Positions 8,640-17,963 are shown, numbered from the stretch's first letter. The stretch is 64,000 nucleotides of DNA from VRUE01 sp963720805 (GCA_963720805.1 CAVRGT010000007.1:186001-250000); one strand, 5' to 3'. The notes: a model not told the origin generated them from the sequence alone. Numbers and translations: made by a program.

Positions 8640-9876
8640 TCATACGCGGAAGGTGGTCGCGCCGTCGGCGCTGGGGCCGGCGGCGGCGCCGGACTCGAGC
8701 ATCGCGGCGATCTCCTCGTCGGAGTAGCCGGCCTCGCGCAGGACCTGCTCGGTGTGCTCGCCGAAGGCGGGGGCGGGACGAGTGGGGTCGGCGGGGGTGC
8801 GGCTCAGCTTCACCGGGTGGCCGAGCTGGCGGACCGTGCCGAGGCCCGGCTGCTCCATCTCGACCACCATCTTGCGCGCGCGGACCAGCTCGGAGTCGAG
8901 CGCCTCGTCCATCTCGAGCACCGGCTCGATGCAGCAGTCGTGCTCGTCGTTGAAGGCCTTCCACTCGTTGCGAGTGCGGGAGCGGAAGACCTCGGCCACC
9001 TTCTCCCATGCCTCGGAGCCCAGGCGCCTCGAACTGGACCTCGATCAGGTCGGGACGCTCGACCCCGTTGCAGAAGGCGGCCCAGAACTTCGGCTCGAGC
9101 GCACCGCAGCTGATCCAGCCGTCGCTCACCTCATACGGCAGGTAACAGAGCAGGCCGCCGGCGAGCTGCTGCTCGCCGCGCTTGGGCACCTCGCCGTCGC
9201 AGAAGTAGCGGCCGGCGACCATCGCCAGCCAGGAGAGGGCGCCATCGGCCATCGAGATGTCGACCATCTGACCCTCGCCGGAGCGCCGGCGCTCGTGCAG
9301 AGCCGCCATCACGCCGAAGGCGGCCATCAGGGCGCCACCGCCGAGGTCGGCGATCTGGCCGCCGGACTGCACCGGCGGCCCGTCCTTGGCGCCGGTCAGG
9401 CCGAGCAGGCCGACCAGGCCGAGGTAGTTCATGTCGTGGCCGGCGCGCTGGGTGTAGGGGCCGTCCTGGCCGTAGCCGGTGATCGCGCAGAAGACGACGC
9501 CGGGGTTGGCCTCGCGCATGCGCTCGTAGCCGACACCGAGCCGGTCGAGTACGCCGGGCCGGAAGCCGTCGAGGACGACGTCGTGCTGCGCGACCAGGCG
9601 CAGCAGCGCCTCCCGCCCGCGGTCGCTCTTGAGGTCGAGCCGGACCGAGCGCTTGCCGCGGTTGAGCGAGAGGTAGAGCGCCGAGCGCGTGCCGAGCTCC
9701 TGCTGCTCGTCGGTGCCGTAGTAGGGCGGCGCCCAGCGGATGTAGTCGCCCATGCCGGTGTCCTCGACCTTGAGCACCTCGGCGCCGAGGTCGGCCAGCA
9801 GCAGCGAGCAGAAGCCCCCCGGCAGCAGCCGGGTCAGGTCGAGGACCTTGACGTCGCTAAGCGGCAGAGCGCTCAC
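8640..9876 (-). pseudogene. CaiB/BaiF family CoA transferase, one frameshift
   Basis: The first 280 residues follow type III CoA-transferases: VKVLDLTRLLPGGFCSLLLA, the conserved region around DLGAEVLKVED, LNRGKRSVRLDLK, and GYGQDGPYTQRAGHD containing the catalytic Asp. At about 9022-9026 the frame is lost; deleting one G in a GGG run continues as GSEAWEKVAEVFRSRTRNEW and then runs to the stop at 8640, giving the expected length of about 410 residues. The GTG at 9874-9876 overlaps the end of the upstream BKACE gene by 20 bases, so an operon is likely. The enzyme would move CoA between carboxylic acids. Whether the frameshift is real is unknown. Confidence 0.82.
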
Positions 9877-10753
9877 GCTTGGGCACTCCCAGCAGCTCAC
9901 GCGCCTCGGCGACCGTGGCGGCGCGGCGGCCGATGTCCTCGGCCATCTGCCGTGCCTTGGCGATCAGGTCACCGTTGGAGCGGCACATCTCGCCGTTCGG
10001 CAGATAGAGGTTGTCCTCGACTCCGGCGCGGACGTTGCCGCCGAGGACCAGCGCCGCGCCGAGCAGCTTCCACTGGTCGCGCGAGATGCCGATCACCTGC
10101 CACTGGTTCTCGCCCTCGGCCCCGCCGGGGACCTGGTCGGACATGAAGGTGACGTTGCGGGGCGTCGGCCGGATGCCGCCGTTGACCCCCATCACCAGCG
10201 AGATCTGCAGCGGCGTGCGGTCGAGCAGGCCCATGTCGATCAGTGGGTCGAGGTTGGCGACGTGGCCGGCGTCGAAGCACTCGTGCTCGGGCTTGATCCC
10301 CAGCTCCTTCATCTCTGCGAGGAACTCGATGATCGTGTCGAAGCTGTTCTCGAAGACCGCCTTGAAGACGAAGTCCTTGCGCCGCGAGCTGTACTTGGCG
10401 TAGTTCATCGAGCTCATGTTGAGCGCGGCGACGTCGGGCTTCAGCTCACGCAGGTACTCGAGTCGCTTCTCGATCGGGATGCCGATCGCGCCGGTCGAGT
10501 AGTTGATGATCACGTCGCCGACCTCGGCCAGGATCGCCTCGGTGATCGCGCGGAAGTCATCGACCTCATACGAGGGGGTGCCGTCCGGTTTGCGGGCGTG
10601 GATGTGGAGCTGCGAAGCGCCCTCGTCGACCGCGCGCCGCGCCTCCGCCGCGTACTCCTCGGGCGTGTAGGGGATTGCCGGGCACTGATCGCGGTTGGCG
10701 ATCACCCCACTGATCGAGCAGCTGATCACCACCGGATTGTCGAACGAGCTCAT
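9857..10753 (-). CDS. BKACE family beta-keto acid cleavage enzyme
   Basis: The 298-residue protein has the features of the beta-keto acid cleavage enzyme family (formerly DUF849): an N-terminal VVISCSISGVIANRDQCPAI strand-loop, the zinc-binding HIHARKPDG segment, NYSTGA, and the C-terminal GGNVRAGVEDNLYLPNGEM. The family condenses a beta-keto acid with acetyl-CoA to give acetoacetate plus a new CoA ester; the founding member acts in lysine fermentation. The specific keto acid here is not predictable. Its neighbours are a CoA transferase and an acyl-CoA carboxylase beta-type subunit, consistent with catabolism of an organic acid through CoA esters. Confidence 0.9.
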   Translation of the reverse strand: MSSFDNPVVISCSISGVIANRDQCPAIPYTPEEYAAEARRAVDEGASQLHIHARKPDGTPSYEVDDFRAITEAILAEVGDVIINYSTGAIGIPIEKRLEYLRELKPDVAALNMSSMNYAKYSSRRKDFVFKAVFENSFDTIIEFLAEMKELGIKPEHECFDAGHVANLDPLIDMGLLDRTPLQISLVMGVNGGIRPTPRNVTFMSDQVPGGAEGENQWQVIGISRDQWKLLGAALVLGGNVRAGVEDNLYLPNGEMCRSNGDLIAKARQMAEDIGRRAATVAEARELLGVPKRERSAA

Positions 10754-10813
10754 CTTCCACGCCCCCTTGGCGAGTTACCCGTGTATTTGACGGGAAAGTC
10801 GCCAAGCCCCCCG

Positions 10814-12406
10814 TCATACCGGCATCACCCCGTGGCGCTTCCTCGGCTTCTGGACTTTCTTGTTCCTCGCCATCTTCAGGGCGTTCGCGATCGTCGGCCT
10901 CGTCTCGCGCGGGTCGATCACGTCGTCGATCACGGCATTGCCGGCGGCGATGTAGGGGTCGATCTGCTCGCGGACCGCGTTCAGCATCGCCTCTCGGGTC
11001 GCCTCGGGATCGTCGGAGGCCTCGATCACCGAGCGGCCGATGATGTTGACCGCGCCCTCGGCGCCCATCACCGAGATCTCGGCTCCGGGCCAGGCAACGA
11101 TCAGGTCGGGCTCATAGGCCTTGCCGCACATAACGTAGTAGCCCGCGCCGTAGGCCTTGCGCACGATCACGGTCACCTTCGGCACGGTGGCGCGGCTGAC
11201 CGCGTAGAGCATCTTGGCCCCGTGGCGAATGATCCCGGCGTGCTCGACCTTGGCGCCGACCATGAAGCCGGGCACGTCCTGGAGGAATACAAGCGGGATG
11301 TTGAAGGCGTCGCAGAGGTTGATGAAGCGGGCGGCCTTGTCTGCCGAGTCGTTGTCGAGGATGCCGGCCAGCTGCTTGGGCTGGTTGGCGACGATCCCGA
11401 CCGGCTGGCCGCCGAAGCGGGCGAAGCAGGTGATCAGCGTCTTGGCGAACTTCGGCTTGAGGTCGAAGTACTCGCCGTCGTCGACGATCTCGCTGATCAC
11501 GTCGTACATGTCGTAGGGCTGGCGCGAGGAGTCGGGGACGATCTCCATCAGCTTCTCCGACTGGCGCTCGATCGGATCCGAGACGTCGCACAGCGGCGGC
11601 CTCTCTTCCCAGTTGGACGGGAAGAAGGAGAGGTAGGTCTTGATCGCGGCGATGCACTCCTCGTCGTCTTTGACCTCGAGGTCCCCCACGCCCGATTTGC
11701 GGCAGTGCACCTTGGCCCCGCCGAGCTCCTCCATCGTGATGTCCTCGCCGGTGACGGCCTTGGTCAGGTGCGGGCCGGCGAGGGCCATCGCGCCCTGGCC
11801 GGAGACCATCGGCACGAAGTCGGCGAGCGCCGGGATGTAGGCGGTGCCGGCGGCGCAGGGCCCCATCATCGCCGCCACCATCGGGATCACGCCCGACATC
11901 TCGACCTCCTCGCGGAAGAGGTGGCCGGAGCCGGCGAAGAGCGAGCCCGCGGCCTCCTGGATGCGGGCGCCGGCAGAGTCGAGCAGCCAGATGAAGGGCA
12001 TCCGCTTGGAGAGCGCCATCTCGCGCAGGCGGGTGACCTTGAGCTCGCCGGTCATCCCCATCGAGCCGGCCATCACGGTGAAGTCGTAGGCGGCGACACA
12101 GCAGGGGCGGCCGTCGACGTCGCCCCAGCCGGTGATCACGCCGTCGGCCGGCGCGTCCTTGCCGTCCATCGCGCGCTGGGCGAAATGAGGGCGACCGTGG
12201 ATGCCCATCTCGACGAACGTGCCCTCGTCGACCAACAGGGCGATCCGCTCACGGGCGGTCAGCTTGCCGCGCTCGTGCTGCTTGGCGATCTTCTCCTCGC
12301 CGCCGCCGAGCCGCGCCTTCTCACGGCGCTCATGCAGCTGCTCGGTCAGCTCCGTCAGCGGGGCGGTGCCCGGCAAGAGGTGCTTCTGCTCGACTTGCTC
12401 GGCCAC
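10814..12406 (-). CDS. Acyl-CoA carboxylase carboxyltransferase (beta) subunit
   Basis: About 530 residues match the propionyl/methylcrotonyl-CoA carboxylase beta-subunit family: GKLTARERIALLVDEGTF near the N-terminus, the SAGARIQEA oxyanion-hole region of the first crotonase-like half, and PGFMVGAKVEHAGIIRHGAK plus YGAGYYVMCGKAY in the second. I place the start at GTG 12404-12406, which gives VAEQVEQKH, has a GGAAAGG ribosome site 6-7 bases upstream and overlaps the enoyl-CoA hydratase stop by one base; a second GTG lies 15 bases further upstream. The biotin carboxylase partner is not in the window, but a biotin carrier protein is encoded at 36644. Confidence 0.92.
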   Translation of the reverse strand: MAEQVEQKHLLPGTAPLTELTEQLHERREKARLGGGEEKIAKQHERGKLTARERIALLVDEGTFVEMGIHGRPHFAQRAMDGKDAPADGVITGWGDVDGRPCCVAAYDFTVMAGSMGMTGELKVTRLREMALSKRMPFIWLLDSAGARIQEAAGSLFAGSGHLFREEVEMSGVIPMVAAMMGPCAAGTAYIPALADFVPMVSGQGAMALAGPHLTKAVTGEDITMEELGGAKVHCRKSGVGDLEVKDDEECIAAIKTYLSFFPSNWEERPPLCDVSDPIERQSEKLMEIVPDSSRQPYDMYDVISEIVDDGEYFDLKPKFAKTLITCFARFGGQPVGIVANQPKQLAGILDNDSADKAARFINLCDAFNIPLVFLQDVPGFMVGAKVEHAGIIRHGAKMLYAVSRATVPKVTVIVRKAYGAGYYVMCGKAYEPDLIVAWPGAEISVMGAEGAVNIIGRSVIEASDDPEATREAMLNAVREQIDPYIAAGNAVIDDVIDPRETRPTIANALKMARNKKVQKPRKRHGVMPV

Positions 12407-13188
12407 TATCTGCCTTTCCACTGCGGGTCGCGTTTCTCGAAGAATGCGGTGACGCCCTCGACGATGTCCTCGGTGGTGAAGGTGAGCGAGAGCTGCGAGC
12501 GCAGGTAGTCGAGCGCGTCATCGACCGCCATGTCCTGCTGGCGGTACATCGCGTCGTGGCCGAGCCGCATCAACACTGGGCTCTTCGAGGCCAGCTTCGT
12601 CGCCCAATCGGCGACCGCGGCGTCGAACTCCGCCGCCGGAACCACCTTGTTGGCGAGCCCGTACTCGACCGCCTGCTCGGCGCTGAGCCGCTCGCCCAGC
12701 AGCATCATCTCGTTGACCTTCTTGCGCGGGACGTTGCGGTAGATGATCGCCATGATCATGTAGGGGAAGGCGCCGACGTTGATCTCCGGCGTGCCGAAGG
12801 TGGCGCCCTCTTTGGCGATCAGCAGGTCGCAGGAGAGGGCGAGCCCCATCCCCCCCGCCAGCACGTGGCCGTTGGCGGCGCAGAGGCTCGGCTTGCCGAG
12901 GCGCGGCATCAGCCGGAAGAACTCGAGGAAGAGGTCTGAGGCGAAGTGTTTGGCGACCAGGGGCAGGTCGGCGGCGAAACCGCCCAGATCAGCGCCGGCG
13001 CAAAAGACCTTGTCCCCCGCCCCGGTCAGCACCACCGCCCGCACCTCTTCGGAGTCGCGCGCCGCCTTCATCGCGTCGACCAGCTCGGTCAGCATCTGGC
13101 CGGAGAGCATGTTGCGCTTCTCCGGGTTGTTCAGCGTCACCGTGGCGACGCCCTCGGCGACCTCGTATTTGACGACCTCGTAGTCCAT
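12406..13188 (-). CDS. Enoyl-CoA hydratase/isomerase family protein
   Basis: The 260-residue crotonase-fold protein begins MDYEVVKYEVAEGVATVTLN. It carries the CoA-binding FCAGADLGGF oxyanion-hole strand and the second NGHVLAGGMGLALSCD oxyanion glycine pair, followed by FGTPEINVGAFP, where the glutamate usual in hydratases appears. A longer frame exists but its N-terminus only shadows the divergent acyl-CoA dehydrogenase gene. It is the first gene of the minus-strand unit running through the carboxyltransferase, and it faces the acyl-CoA dehydrogenase at 13298 across a 109-base divergent promoter region. The layout fits a short beta-oxidation or branched-acid pathway. Confidence 0.92.
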   Translation of the reverse strand: MDYEVVKYEVAEGVATVTLNNPEKRNMLSGQMLTELVDAMKAARDSEEVRAVVLTGAGDKVFCAGADLGGFAADLPLVAKHFASDLFLEFFRLMPRLGKPSLCAANGHVLAGGMGLALSCDLLIAKEGATFGTPEINVGAFPYMIMAIIYRNVPRKKVNEMMLLGERLSAEQAVEYGLANKVVPAAEFDAAVADWATKLASKSPVLMRLGHDAMYRQQDMAVDDALDYLRSQLSLTFTTEDIVEGVTAFFEKRDPQWKGR

Positions 13189-13297
13189 CGGCCGGGACCA
13201 TAGCCGAACTGCGCTGAAAGTAGGAAGTGCTACTGTCCACGGCGGATTTCCGGCGGCCGCGCCGCCCATCACGAACCCGCGAACTAGGAGAGAGACA

Positions 13298-14515
13298 GTG
13301 GCGACCGCGACGACCAACGGCTCCAAAGTCATCAAGCCCGACCACGAGGCCGGGCGCAAGCACTTCATCTTCAGCCAGGAGCACGAAGACCTGCGCGAGT
13401 CGATGCAGTCGTGGGTGCAGAAGGAGCTGTGGCCGCACCGCAACGAGTGGGAGGACACCTACTGGGACTCGGCCGCGATGAAGCGCGCCGGCGAGCTCGG
13501 CTTCCTCGGCCTCTGCTTCCCCGAGGAGTACGGCGGACAGGGCGGCGACTACTTCTACTCCCTGGTCCGCGCCGAGTGCATGAGCTATTCCGGCTCGGGC
13601 GGCACCAACATGGGCTTCGCCGTCCAGAGCGACATGGTCCTGCCCCCGATCCACCTGCTCGGCACCGAGGAGCAGAAGCGCAAATACCTCGAACCGGGAC
13701 TCAAGGGCGAGAAGGTCGGCTGCATCGCGATCACCGAGCCGGGCGCCGGCTCCGACGTCGCCGGCATCCGCACCACGGCGATCCTCGACGGCGACGAATA
13801 CGTGATCAACGGCTCCAAGACCTTCATCACCAACGGTCCCCGCGCCGACTTCATCGTCCTCGTCACCAAGACCGACCCAAGTGCCCGCCACGAGGGCATC
13901 ACGCTCTTCGTCCTGCCGCTGCGCGACGAGGAGGGCAACCACGTGCCCGGCTTCACCGTTTCGGCCGAGCTGGAGAAGATGGGGATGCACGCCTCCGACA
14001 CCGGCGAGCTTTCCTTCGAAGACGTCCGCGTGCCGGCCGACGCCGTGCTGGGCGAAGTCGGCAAGGGCTTCTACCACATCGCCTGGGAGCTCCAGGGCGA
14101 GCGGCTGGTCGCCGCCGCCGGCTGCCACGCGGGTGCGGAGCGGATGATCGAGAAGACGATCGAGTACGCCAAGGAGCGCGAAGCCTTCGGCCGCCCGATC
14201 GGCAAATTCCAGGCCCTGCGCCACAAGATCGCCGAGATGGCGACCAAGACCGAGGCCGCCAAGCAGTTCACCTACGCAACGGCCTGGCGCTTCGCCAACG
14301 GCGAGTACCCGGTGCGCGAGATCACGATGGCCAAGCTTTACGCTTCCCGCATCTGTTGCGAGGTGGCAGACGACGCCGTGCAGATCCTCGGCGGCTACGG
14401 CTACATGAAGGAGTACGAGATCGAGCGCGCCTACCGCGACGTCCGCCTCAACCGAATCGGTGCCGGCACCGACGAGGTCATGCTCGACGTGATCGGACGC
14501 AGCTACGGGCTGTAG
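13298..14515 (+). CDS. Acyl-CoA dehydrogenase
   Basis: The 405-residue protein shows the three-domain acyl-CoA dehydrogenase architecture: an alpha-helical N-terminal domain, a middle beta domain with AITEPGAGSDVAGI and INGSKTFITNG for FAD and substrate binding, and a C-terminal helical bundle with REAFGRPIGKFQALRHKIAEM and QILGGYGYMKEYEIER. The Glu of YMKEYEIER is the region of the catalytic base in the isovaleryl/short-branched family. A GTG start at 13298 follows the ribosome site AGGAGAGA. It introduces a 2,3-double bond into acyl-CoA, passing electrons to ETF, and is divergent from the hydratase/carboxyltransferase unit. Confidence 0.93.
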   Translation: MATATTNGSKVIKPDHEAGRKHFIFSQEHEDLRESMQSWVQKELWPHRNEWEDTYWDSAAMKRAGELGFLGLCFPEEYGGQGGDYFYSLVRAECMSYSGSGGTNMGFAVQSDMVLPPIHLLGTEEQKRKYLEPGLKGEKVGCIAITEPGAGSDVAGIRTTAILDGDEYVINGSKTFITNGPRADFIVLVTKTDPSARHEGITLFVLPLRDEEGNHVPGFTVSAELEKMGMHASDTGELSFEDVRVPADAVLGEVGKGFYHIAWELQGERLVAAAGCHAGAERMIEKTIEYAKEREAFGRPIGKFQALRHKIAEMATKTEAAKQFTYATAWRFANGEYPVREITMAKLYASRICCEVADDAVQILGGYGYMKEYEIERAYRDVRLNRIGAGTDEVMLDVIGRSYGL

Positions 14516-14533
14516 AAAAAGGTCTCGGCGCGA

Positions 14534-14573
14534 TTGATCGATTGACCCACGGATTCGGTGGGCAATCGATCAA
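14534..14573. terminator. Strong hairpin between convergent genes (11-bp plus 5-bp stem)
   Basis: TTGATCGATTG at 14534-14544 pairs perfectly with CAATCGATCAA at 14563-14573, and inside it CCCAC pairs with GTGGG around a 7-base loop. It sits between the stops of the acyl-CoA dehydrogenase and the DUF4393 gene, so it probably acts as a two-way terminator. A closely related hairpin is found at 44109-44152. Confidence 0.65.
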
Positions 14574-14617
14574 ACGTCGCTGAGGGCCCACCTCGCGGAC
14601 GGGAGTGACGCGTCTCC

Positions 14618-15406
14618 CTAGTCCAGCGGCAGGCAGATCGCGCAGAAGTCCTCGCCGAACGGGGTGAGGACGATGCTGCGGCGCACGGTGCGGGCCGTGC
14701 GCCCGCCCTTCTCGAGGGCGTCGGTCACCTCCGTTTGGGCCTCCAGCACCTGGTAGCGGCGGGCGTCGCGCAGCGCCTCGCGTGAGAACCAGACGAGCCC
14801 CAGCCGGTTGAGGTTGTTGAGGTAGGCGTAGACGCGGTCGGCGTGGCGGCAACCGGCCTCCTCGGCGATCATCGTGCAGCCCTGGGCGACCAGCTCCGAG
14901 GCGAACGGCAGACCCGCCCGCACGTCGACGGAGGGCTGCTCGCCCTCCCGGGCCAGGAAGCGCAAGATGCGCGCCTCATCCGGCGCCAGGGCGTCGAGGA
15001 TCCGCATGTAGGCAGGGTGGGAATCAACGTCGACGCTGACGTCGGCCGAGCGGCGCAGCAACTCCTCACCGCGACTGCGCAACGCTTCCGCCGAGGAATC
15101 ACCGGACGGCTGCGAGCGCGTGCTTTCCTCGACCCCAATCAGCTCGCGCAGGTAGGCGCGCAGCTCAGCGGTCGTCTCCTGGACCGCGTCCGCGGTTGAC
15201 TCGCCCTGGGAGGCGGCGCGCACCACCCGCGAGGCACCCTCGACATAGGCGTTGGCGATCTCCGATGCCCCCTGCCGGGCCATGTTTGCGGCGATCCGGG
15301 CCAGACCGGGAGCCGCCTGCAGCAGCTCTTCGACTGCCTGCTGCCCGCTCGCGGGCGGCGTCCGCGGCCGCCCCTCCGCCTCTCCCCTGTCGTCGTCGAA
15401 GCTCAT
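14618..15406 (-). CDS. DUF4393 (Abi-alpha-like) protein
   Basis: The 262-residue protein starts at ATG 15404-15406, overlapping the DUF445 stop by four bases (ATGA). It has a helical, alanine-rich N-terminal half including QASEIANAY-like heptads and a C-terminal half with HPAYMRILDALAPDEARIL and RLGLVWFS, which matches the DUF4393/Abi-alpha pattern (conserved HPA-Y/F-x-I-L and D-E-A-x-I-L). Some members were linked to abortive phage infection, but most have no known role. Its coupling to a DUF445 membrane protein suggests a membrane-associated function. The longer upstream frame is a shadow of the DUF445 gene. Confidence 0.7.
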   Translation of the reverse strand: MSFDDDRGEAEGRPRTPPASGQQAVEELLQAAPGLARIAANMARQGASEIANAYVEGASRVVRAASQGESTADAVQETTAELRAYLRELIGVEESTRSQPSGDSSAEALRSRGEELLRRSADVSVDVDSHPAYMRILDALAPDEARILRFLAREGEQPSVDVRAGLPFASELVAQGCTMIAEEAGCRHADRVYAYLNNLNRLGLVWFSREALRDARRYQVLEAQTEVTDALEKGGRTARTVRRSIVLTPFGEDFCAICLPLD

Positions 15407-16674
15407 CCGAAGATCGCCAGGTGTAGCAGTCCCGCGCCGAATCCGAGCACGGCCCCGTGCAGGTAGAGCAGCCACTCGTCCTCGCGCATCGCCGTGCGCA
15501 GCATCTCCGAGAATTCGGGCGGCCCCATCGCCCGCACCTGCGTGGCGACGAACTCGCGCACGCCGCTGCGCTGCCTGGCGTTGAACTCCTCGTCGGCGAG
15601 CGGGGCGACCGCGTAGTCGGCGGCCTCGGCGGCGAGCGAGGTGCGGATCGTCTCGTAGTCGCGACTGCCGACCGCGACGCGCACCGCCGAGCGCGCCCGG
15701 CCGAGCGCCCGGTCGATCGCGGGTCGCAGCGAGTCCTCGATCAGCTGCCGGGTGCGGTCCGAGTTCGGCCCGTGCATCAGGTCCTCGGCGACGTTGGTCA
15801 TCGTCACCACGTCCTCGGCAATGATGTCGGCGTAGACCCCGGCCACCTCGGGCTGGCGCTTGAGGAAGAGCCCTTGGACCTCGAATGGCCCGACCCGCCG
15901 CGGGCGCACCGGCTCGAAGATCATGCGGATGCCGAGCAGGTTGGTCGTGTAGCCGATCAGCACGCCGGCGATCGGCAGCACCCACCACTGGGTCAGCACC
16001 TCCTGGGTGAAGAAGGCGGTCGGGATGCCAAGCAGGAGGCCGAAGAAGAAGCCGAAGTTGACGATGAAGCGCAGCTCCTTGCGGCCGACCTCGAGGAAGA
16101 TCCGGTTGGCCAGCGCCGGATTGGCCTCGAGCCGGCGGATAACCATCAGCTTGACGTCGATCAGCTCATCGGCGTGGGTGCCGATTTCGTCGGTGATCGT
16201 GCGCACGATTTGCGGCAGTTGCTCCTCGACGCGAGCGTGAACGGCGGCGCGCACGCGCGGCGGCAGGTCATGCCAGAGCTGCGGGCGCTCGCGCTCCATG
16301 ATCCGCTCGACCACGTCGTAGATCTCGCCGCGCGCCGTCTCGAGGATCTGCTCGGCGATCGCCTCGGGGTCGAGCTGACGGTAGAAGTCGCCGGGGCTGC
16401 CCAGCTTCGAGATCCCTTTGTCGACCGCGATCGAGCCCATCTTCGCCGCCCGCGAGGGGACGATCCCCTGCCAGCCGAGGCCGCCCTGGCCGAGGCCCGG
16501 GATCTGCTGGATGCGCCGCGGCATCACGTTGGCGAGCGGTGCCAGGCCCGGCACTTTGATCCCGGCGAAGCGCACCGGGTAGAAGAGCATCCAGACCCCG
16601 CTGAGGTTGGTGACGTAGCCGATCGCCCCGGTGAAGAGCGGGATCGTGATCAGGCTGAGGGTCGTGTGGTCCAT
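15403..16674 (-). CDS. DUF445 family membrane protein
   Basis: The 423-residue protein contains two copies of the DUF445 membrane signature, at the N-terminus (IGYVTNLSGVWMLFYPVRF) and in the middle (IGYTTNLLGIRMIFEPVRP), each at the end of a hydrophobic helix. A membrane segment near residue 210 (FIVNFGFFFGLLLGIPTAFF) precedes the second, and another hydrophobic helix ends the protein. Long amphipathic helices join them. The family is widespread and functionally uncharacterised. It is co-transcribed with the DUF4393 gene downstream and is divergent from an acyl-CoA dehydrogenase with only 32 bases between starts. Confidence 0.85.
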   Translation of the reverse strand: MDHTTLSLITIPLFTGAIGYVTNLSGVWMLFYPVRFAGIKVPGLAPLANVMPRRIQQIPGLGQGGLGWQGIVPSRAAKMGSIAVDKGISKLGSPGDFYRQLDPEAIAEQILETARGEIYDVVERIMERERPQLWHDLPPRVRAAVHARVEEQLPQIVRTITDEIGTHADELIDVKLMVIRRLEANPALANRIFLEVGRKELRFIVNFGFFFGLLLGIPTAFFTQEVLTQWWVLPIAGVLIGYTTNLLGIRMIFEPVRPRRVGPFEVQGLFLKRQPEVAGVYADIIAEDVVTMTNVAEDLMHGPNSDRTRQLIEDSLRPAIDRALGRARSAVRVAVGSRDYETIRTSLAAEAADYAVAPLADEEFNARQRSGVREFVATQVRAMGPPEFSEMLRTAMREDEWLLYLHGAVLGFGAGLLHLAIFG

Positions 16675-16706
16675 AGCTTTTGAGGGATGATGTGCCGCGA
16701 GGCACG

Positions 16707-17885
16707 ATGACCGTAATCAAGGACACGGGAACGCGCGCAACGCTGCCGCCATTCGGTAAGGAGCATGAGGAGCTGCGCGAGACCGTCCGCCGCTTCGTCG
16801 TCAAGGAGATCGCGCCCAACGTCGACGAGTGGGAGGCGGCGCGCGAATTCCCCCGCGAGCTCTACGCGCGCTGCGCCGAGCTTGGCTTTCTCGGCCTCAA
16901 GTTCCCCGAGGATCTCGGCGGCCAGGGAGGCACCCACCTGCACGACGCGATCTGGGTCGAGGAGCTGGCCCGCTCCGGCGGCTCCGGCGGCGTCGCCGCC
17001 GGCCTCAACGCCCACACCTCGATCGCGATGCCGCCGATCTTCAACTTCGGCACCGAGGAGCAGAAGCAGCGCTGGCTGGTGCCCGGCATCGCCGGCGAGA
17101 AGATCGGCGCGCTGGGAATCACCGAGCCCGGCGCCGGCTCCGACGTCGCCGGCATCTCCACCTTCGCCGAGAAGGTCGACGGCGGCTACGTCGTCAACGG
17201 CTCGAAGACCTTCATCACCAACGGCGTCCGCGCCGACTTCCTCGTCTGCGCGGTGAAGACGACCAAAGAGGGCGGCCACGGCGGCATCTCCTTCCTCGTG
17301 CTCGAGCGCGAGATGCCCGGCTACGAGGTGGCACAGAAGCTGGAGAAGATGGGCTGGCACTCATCCGACACGGGCGAGCTGGCCTTCACCGACGTCGAGG
17401 TGCCCGAGGAGAACCTGCTCGGCGGCGAGAACGAAGGCTTCAAGCTGATCATGGCCAACTTCGCCTGGGAGAGGCTGCTGATGGCGATCGGCGCCGTCGG
17501 CGCGATGCAAAGGCTTATAGAGACCACCGTCTCCTACGCCCTCGAGCGCGAAGCGTTCGGCCGCCCAATCGGCAAGTTCCAGGCGATCCGCCACCAGGTT
17601 GCCGAGATGGCCACCAAGGCCGAGGCCTCCCGCGCCCTCACCTACAACTCCCTCCGCCTCTTCCACGAAGGCCAAAACTGCATCCAAGACGTGACCATGG
17701 CCAAGCTGGTCACCCAGCGAGCCGTCCTGGAGATCGCCGACCAGTCCCTCCAGATCCACGGCGGCTACGGCTACATGCGCGAGTACGGCATCGAGCGTGC
17801 CGTCCGCGACGCCCGTCTGGGGCCGATTGGCGGCGGGACGGACGAGGTGATGAAGGAGATCCTCGGCAAGCTGATGGGGTTGTGA
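16707..17885 (+). CDS. Acyl-CoA dehydrogenase
   Basis: This second acyl-CoA dehydrogenase (about 392 residues) has GITEPGAGSDVAGI, VNGSKTFITNG, REAFGRPIGKFQAIRHQVAEM and QIHGGYGYMREYGIER in the expected order, so all three domains are intact. It resembles the dehydrogenase at 13298 closely enough to be a paralogue. The chosen ATG at 16707 gives MTVIKDTG; an upstream start adds nine residues that overlap a small palindrome, GTGCCgcgaGGCAC (16692-16705), just ahead of the gene that may be regulatory. The enzyme feeds electrons to ETF; chain-length preference is unknown. Confidence 0.92.
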   Translation: MTVIKDTGTRATLPPFGKEHEELRETVRRFVVKEIAPNVDEWEAAREFPRELYARCAELGFLGLKFPEDLGGQGGTHLHDAIWVEELARSGGSGGVAAGLNAHTSIAMPPIFNFGTEEQKQRWLVPGIAGEKIGALGITEPGAGSDVAGISTFAEKVDGGYVVNGSKTFITNGVRADFLVCAVKTTKEGGHGGISFLVLEREMPGYEVAQKLEKMGWHSSDTGELAFTDVEVPEENLLGGENEGFKLIMANFAWERLLMAIGAVGAMQRLIETTVSYALEREAFGRPIGKFQAIRHQVAEMATKAEASRALTYNSLRLFHEGQNCIQDVTMAKLVTQRAVLEIADQSLQIHGGYGYMREYGIERAVRDARLGPIGGGTDEVMKEILGKLMGL

Positions 17886-17963
17886 CGAAGCTAGGTCGGC
17901 GTCGCTCACCCGAGTGTCGATAGCACCACCGATTCGAGCAGCTCGCGGGGCCGCGAGTGGTCA

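Noticed and set aside
9752..12508. A 918-codon open frame on the plus strand, opposite the CoA-transferase, BKACE and carboxyltransferase genes
   Set aside because: Antisense shadow of high-GC genes: no domains, biased to Val/Glu/Asp/Leu/Arg/Gly/His, and the minus-strand genes have full conserved motifs.
16692..16705. Short palindrome GTGCCgcgaGGCAC before an acyl-CoA dehydrogenase as a firm operator
   Set aside because: Five-base arms are expected often in GC-rich DNA; kept only as a remark in the gene entry.
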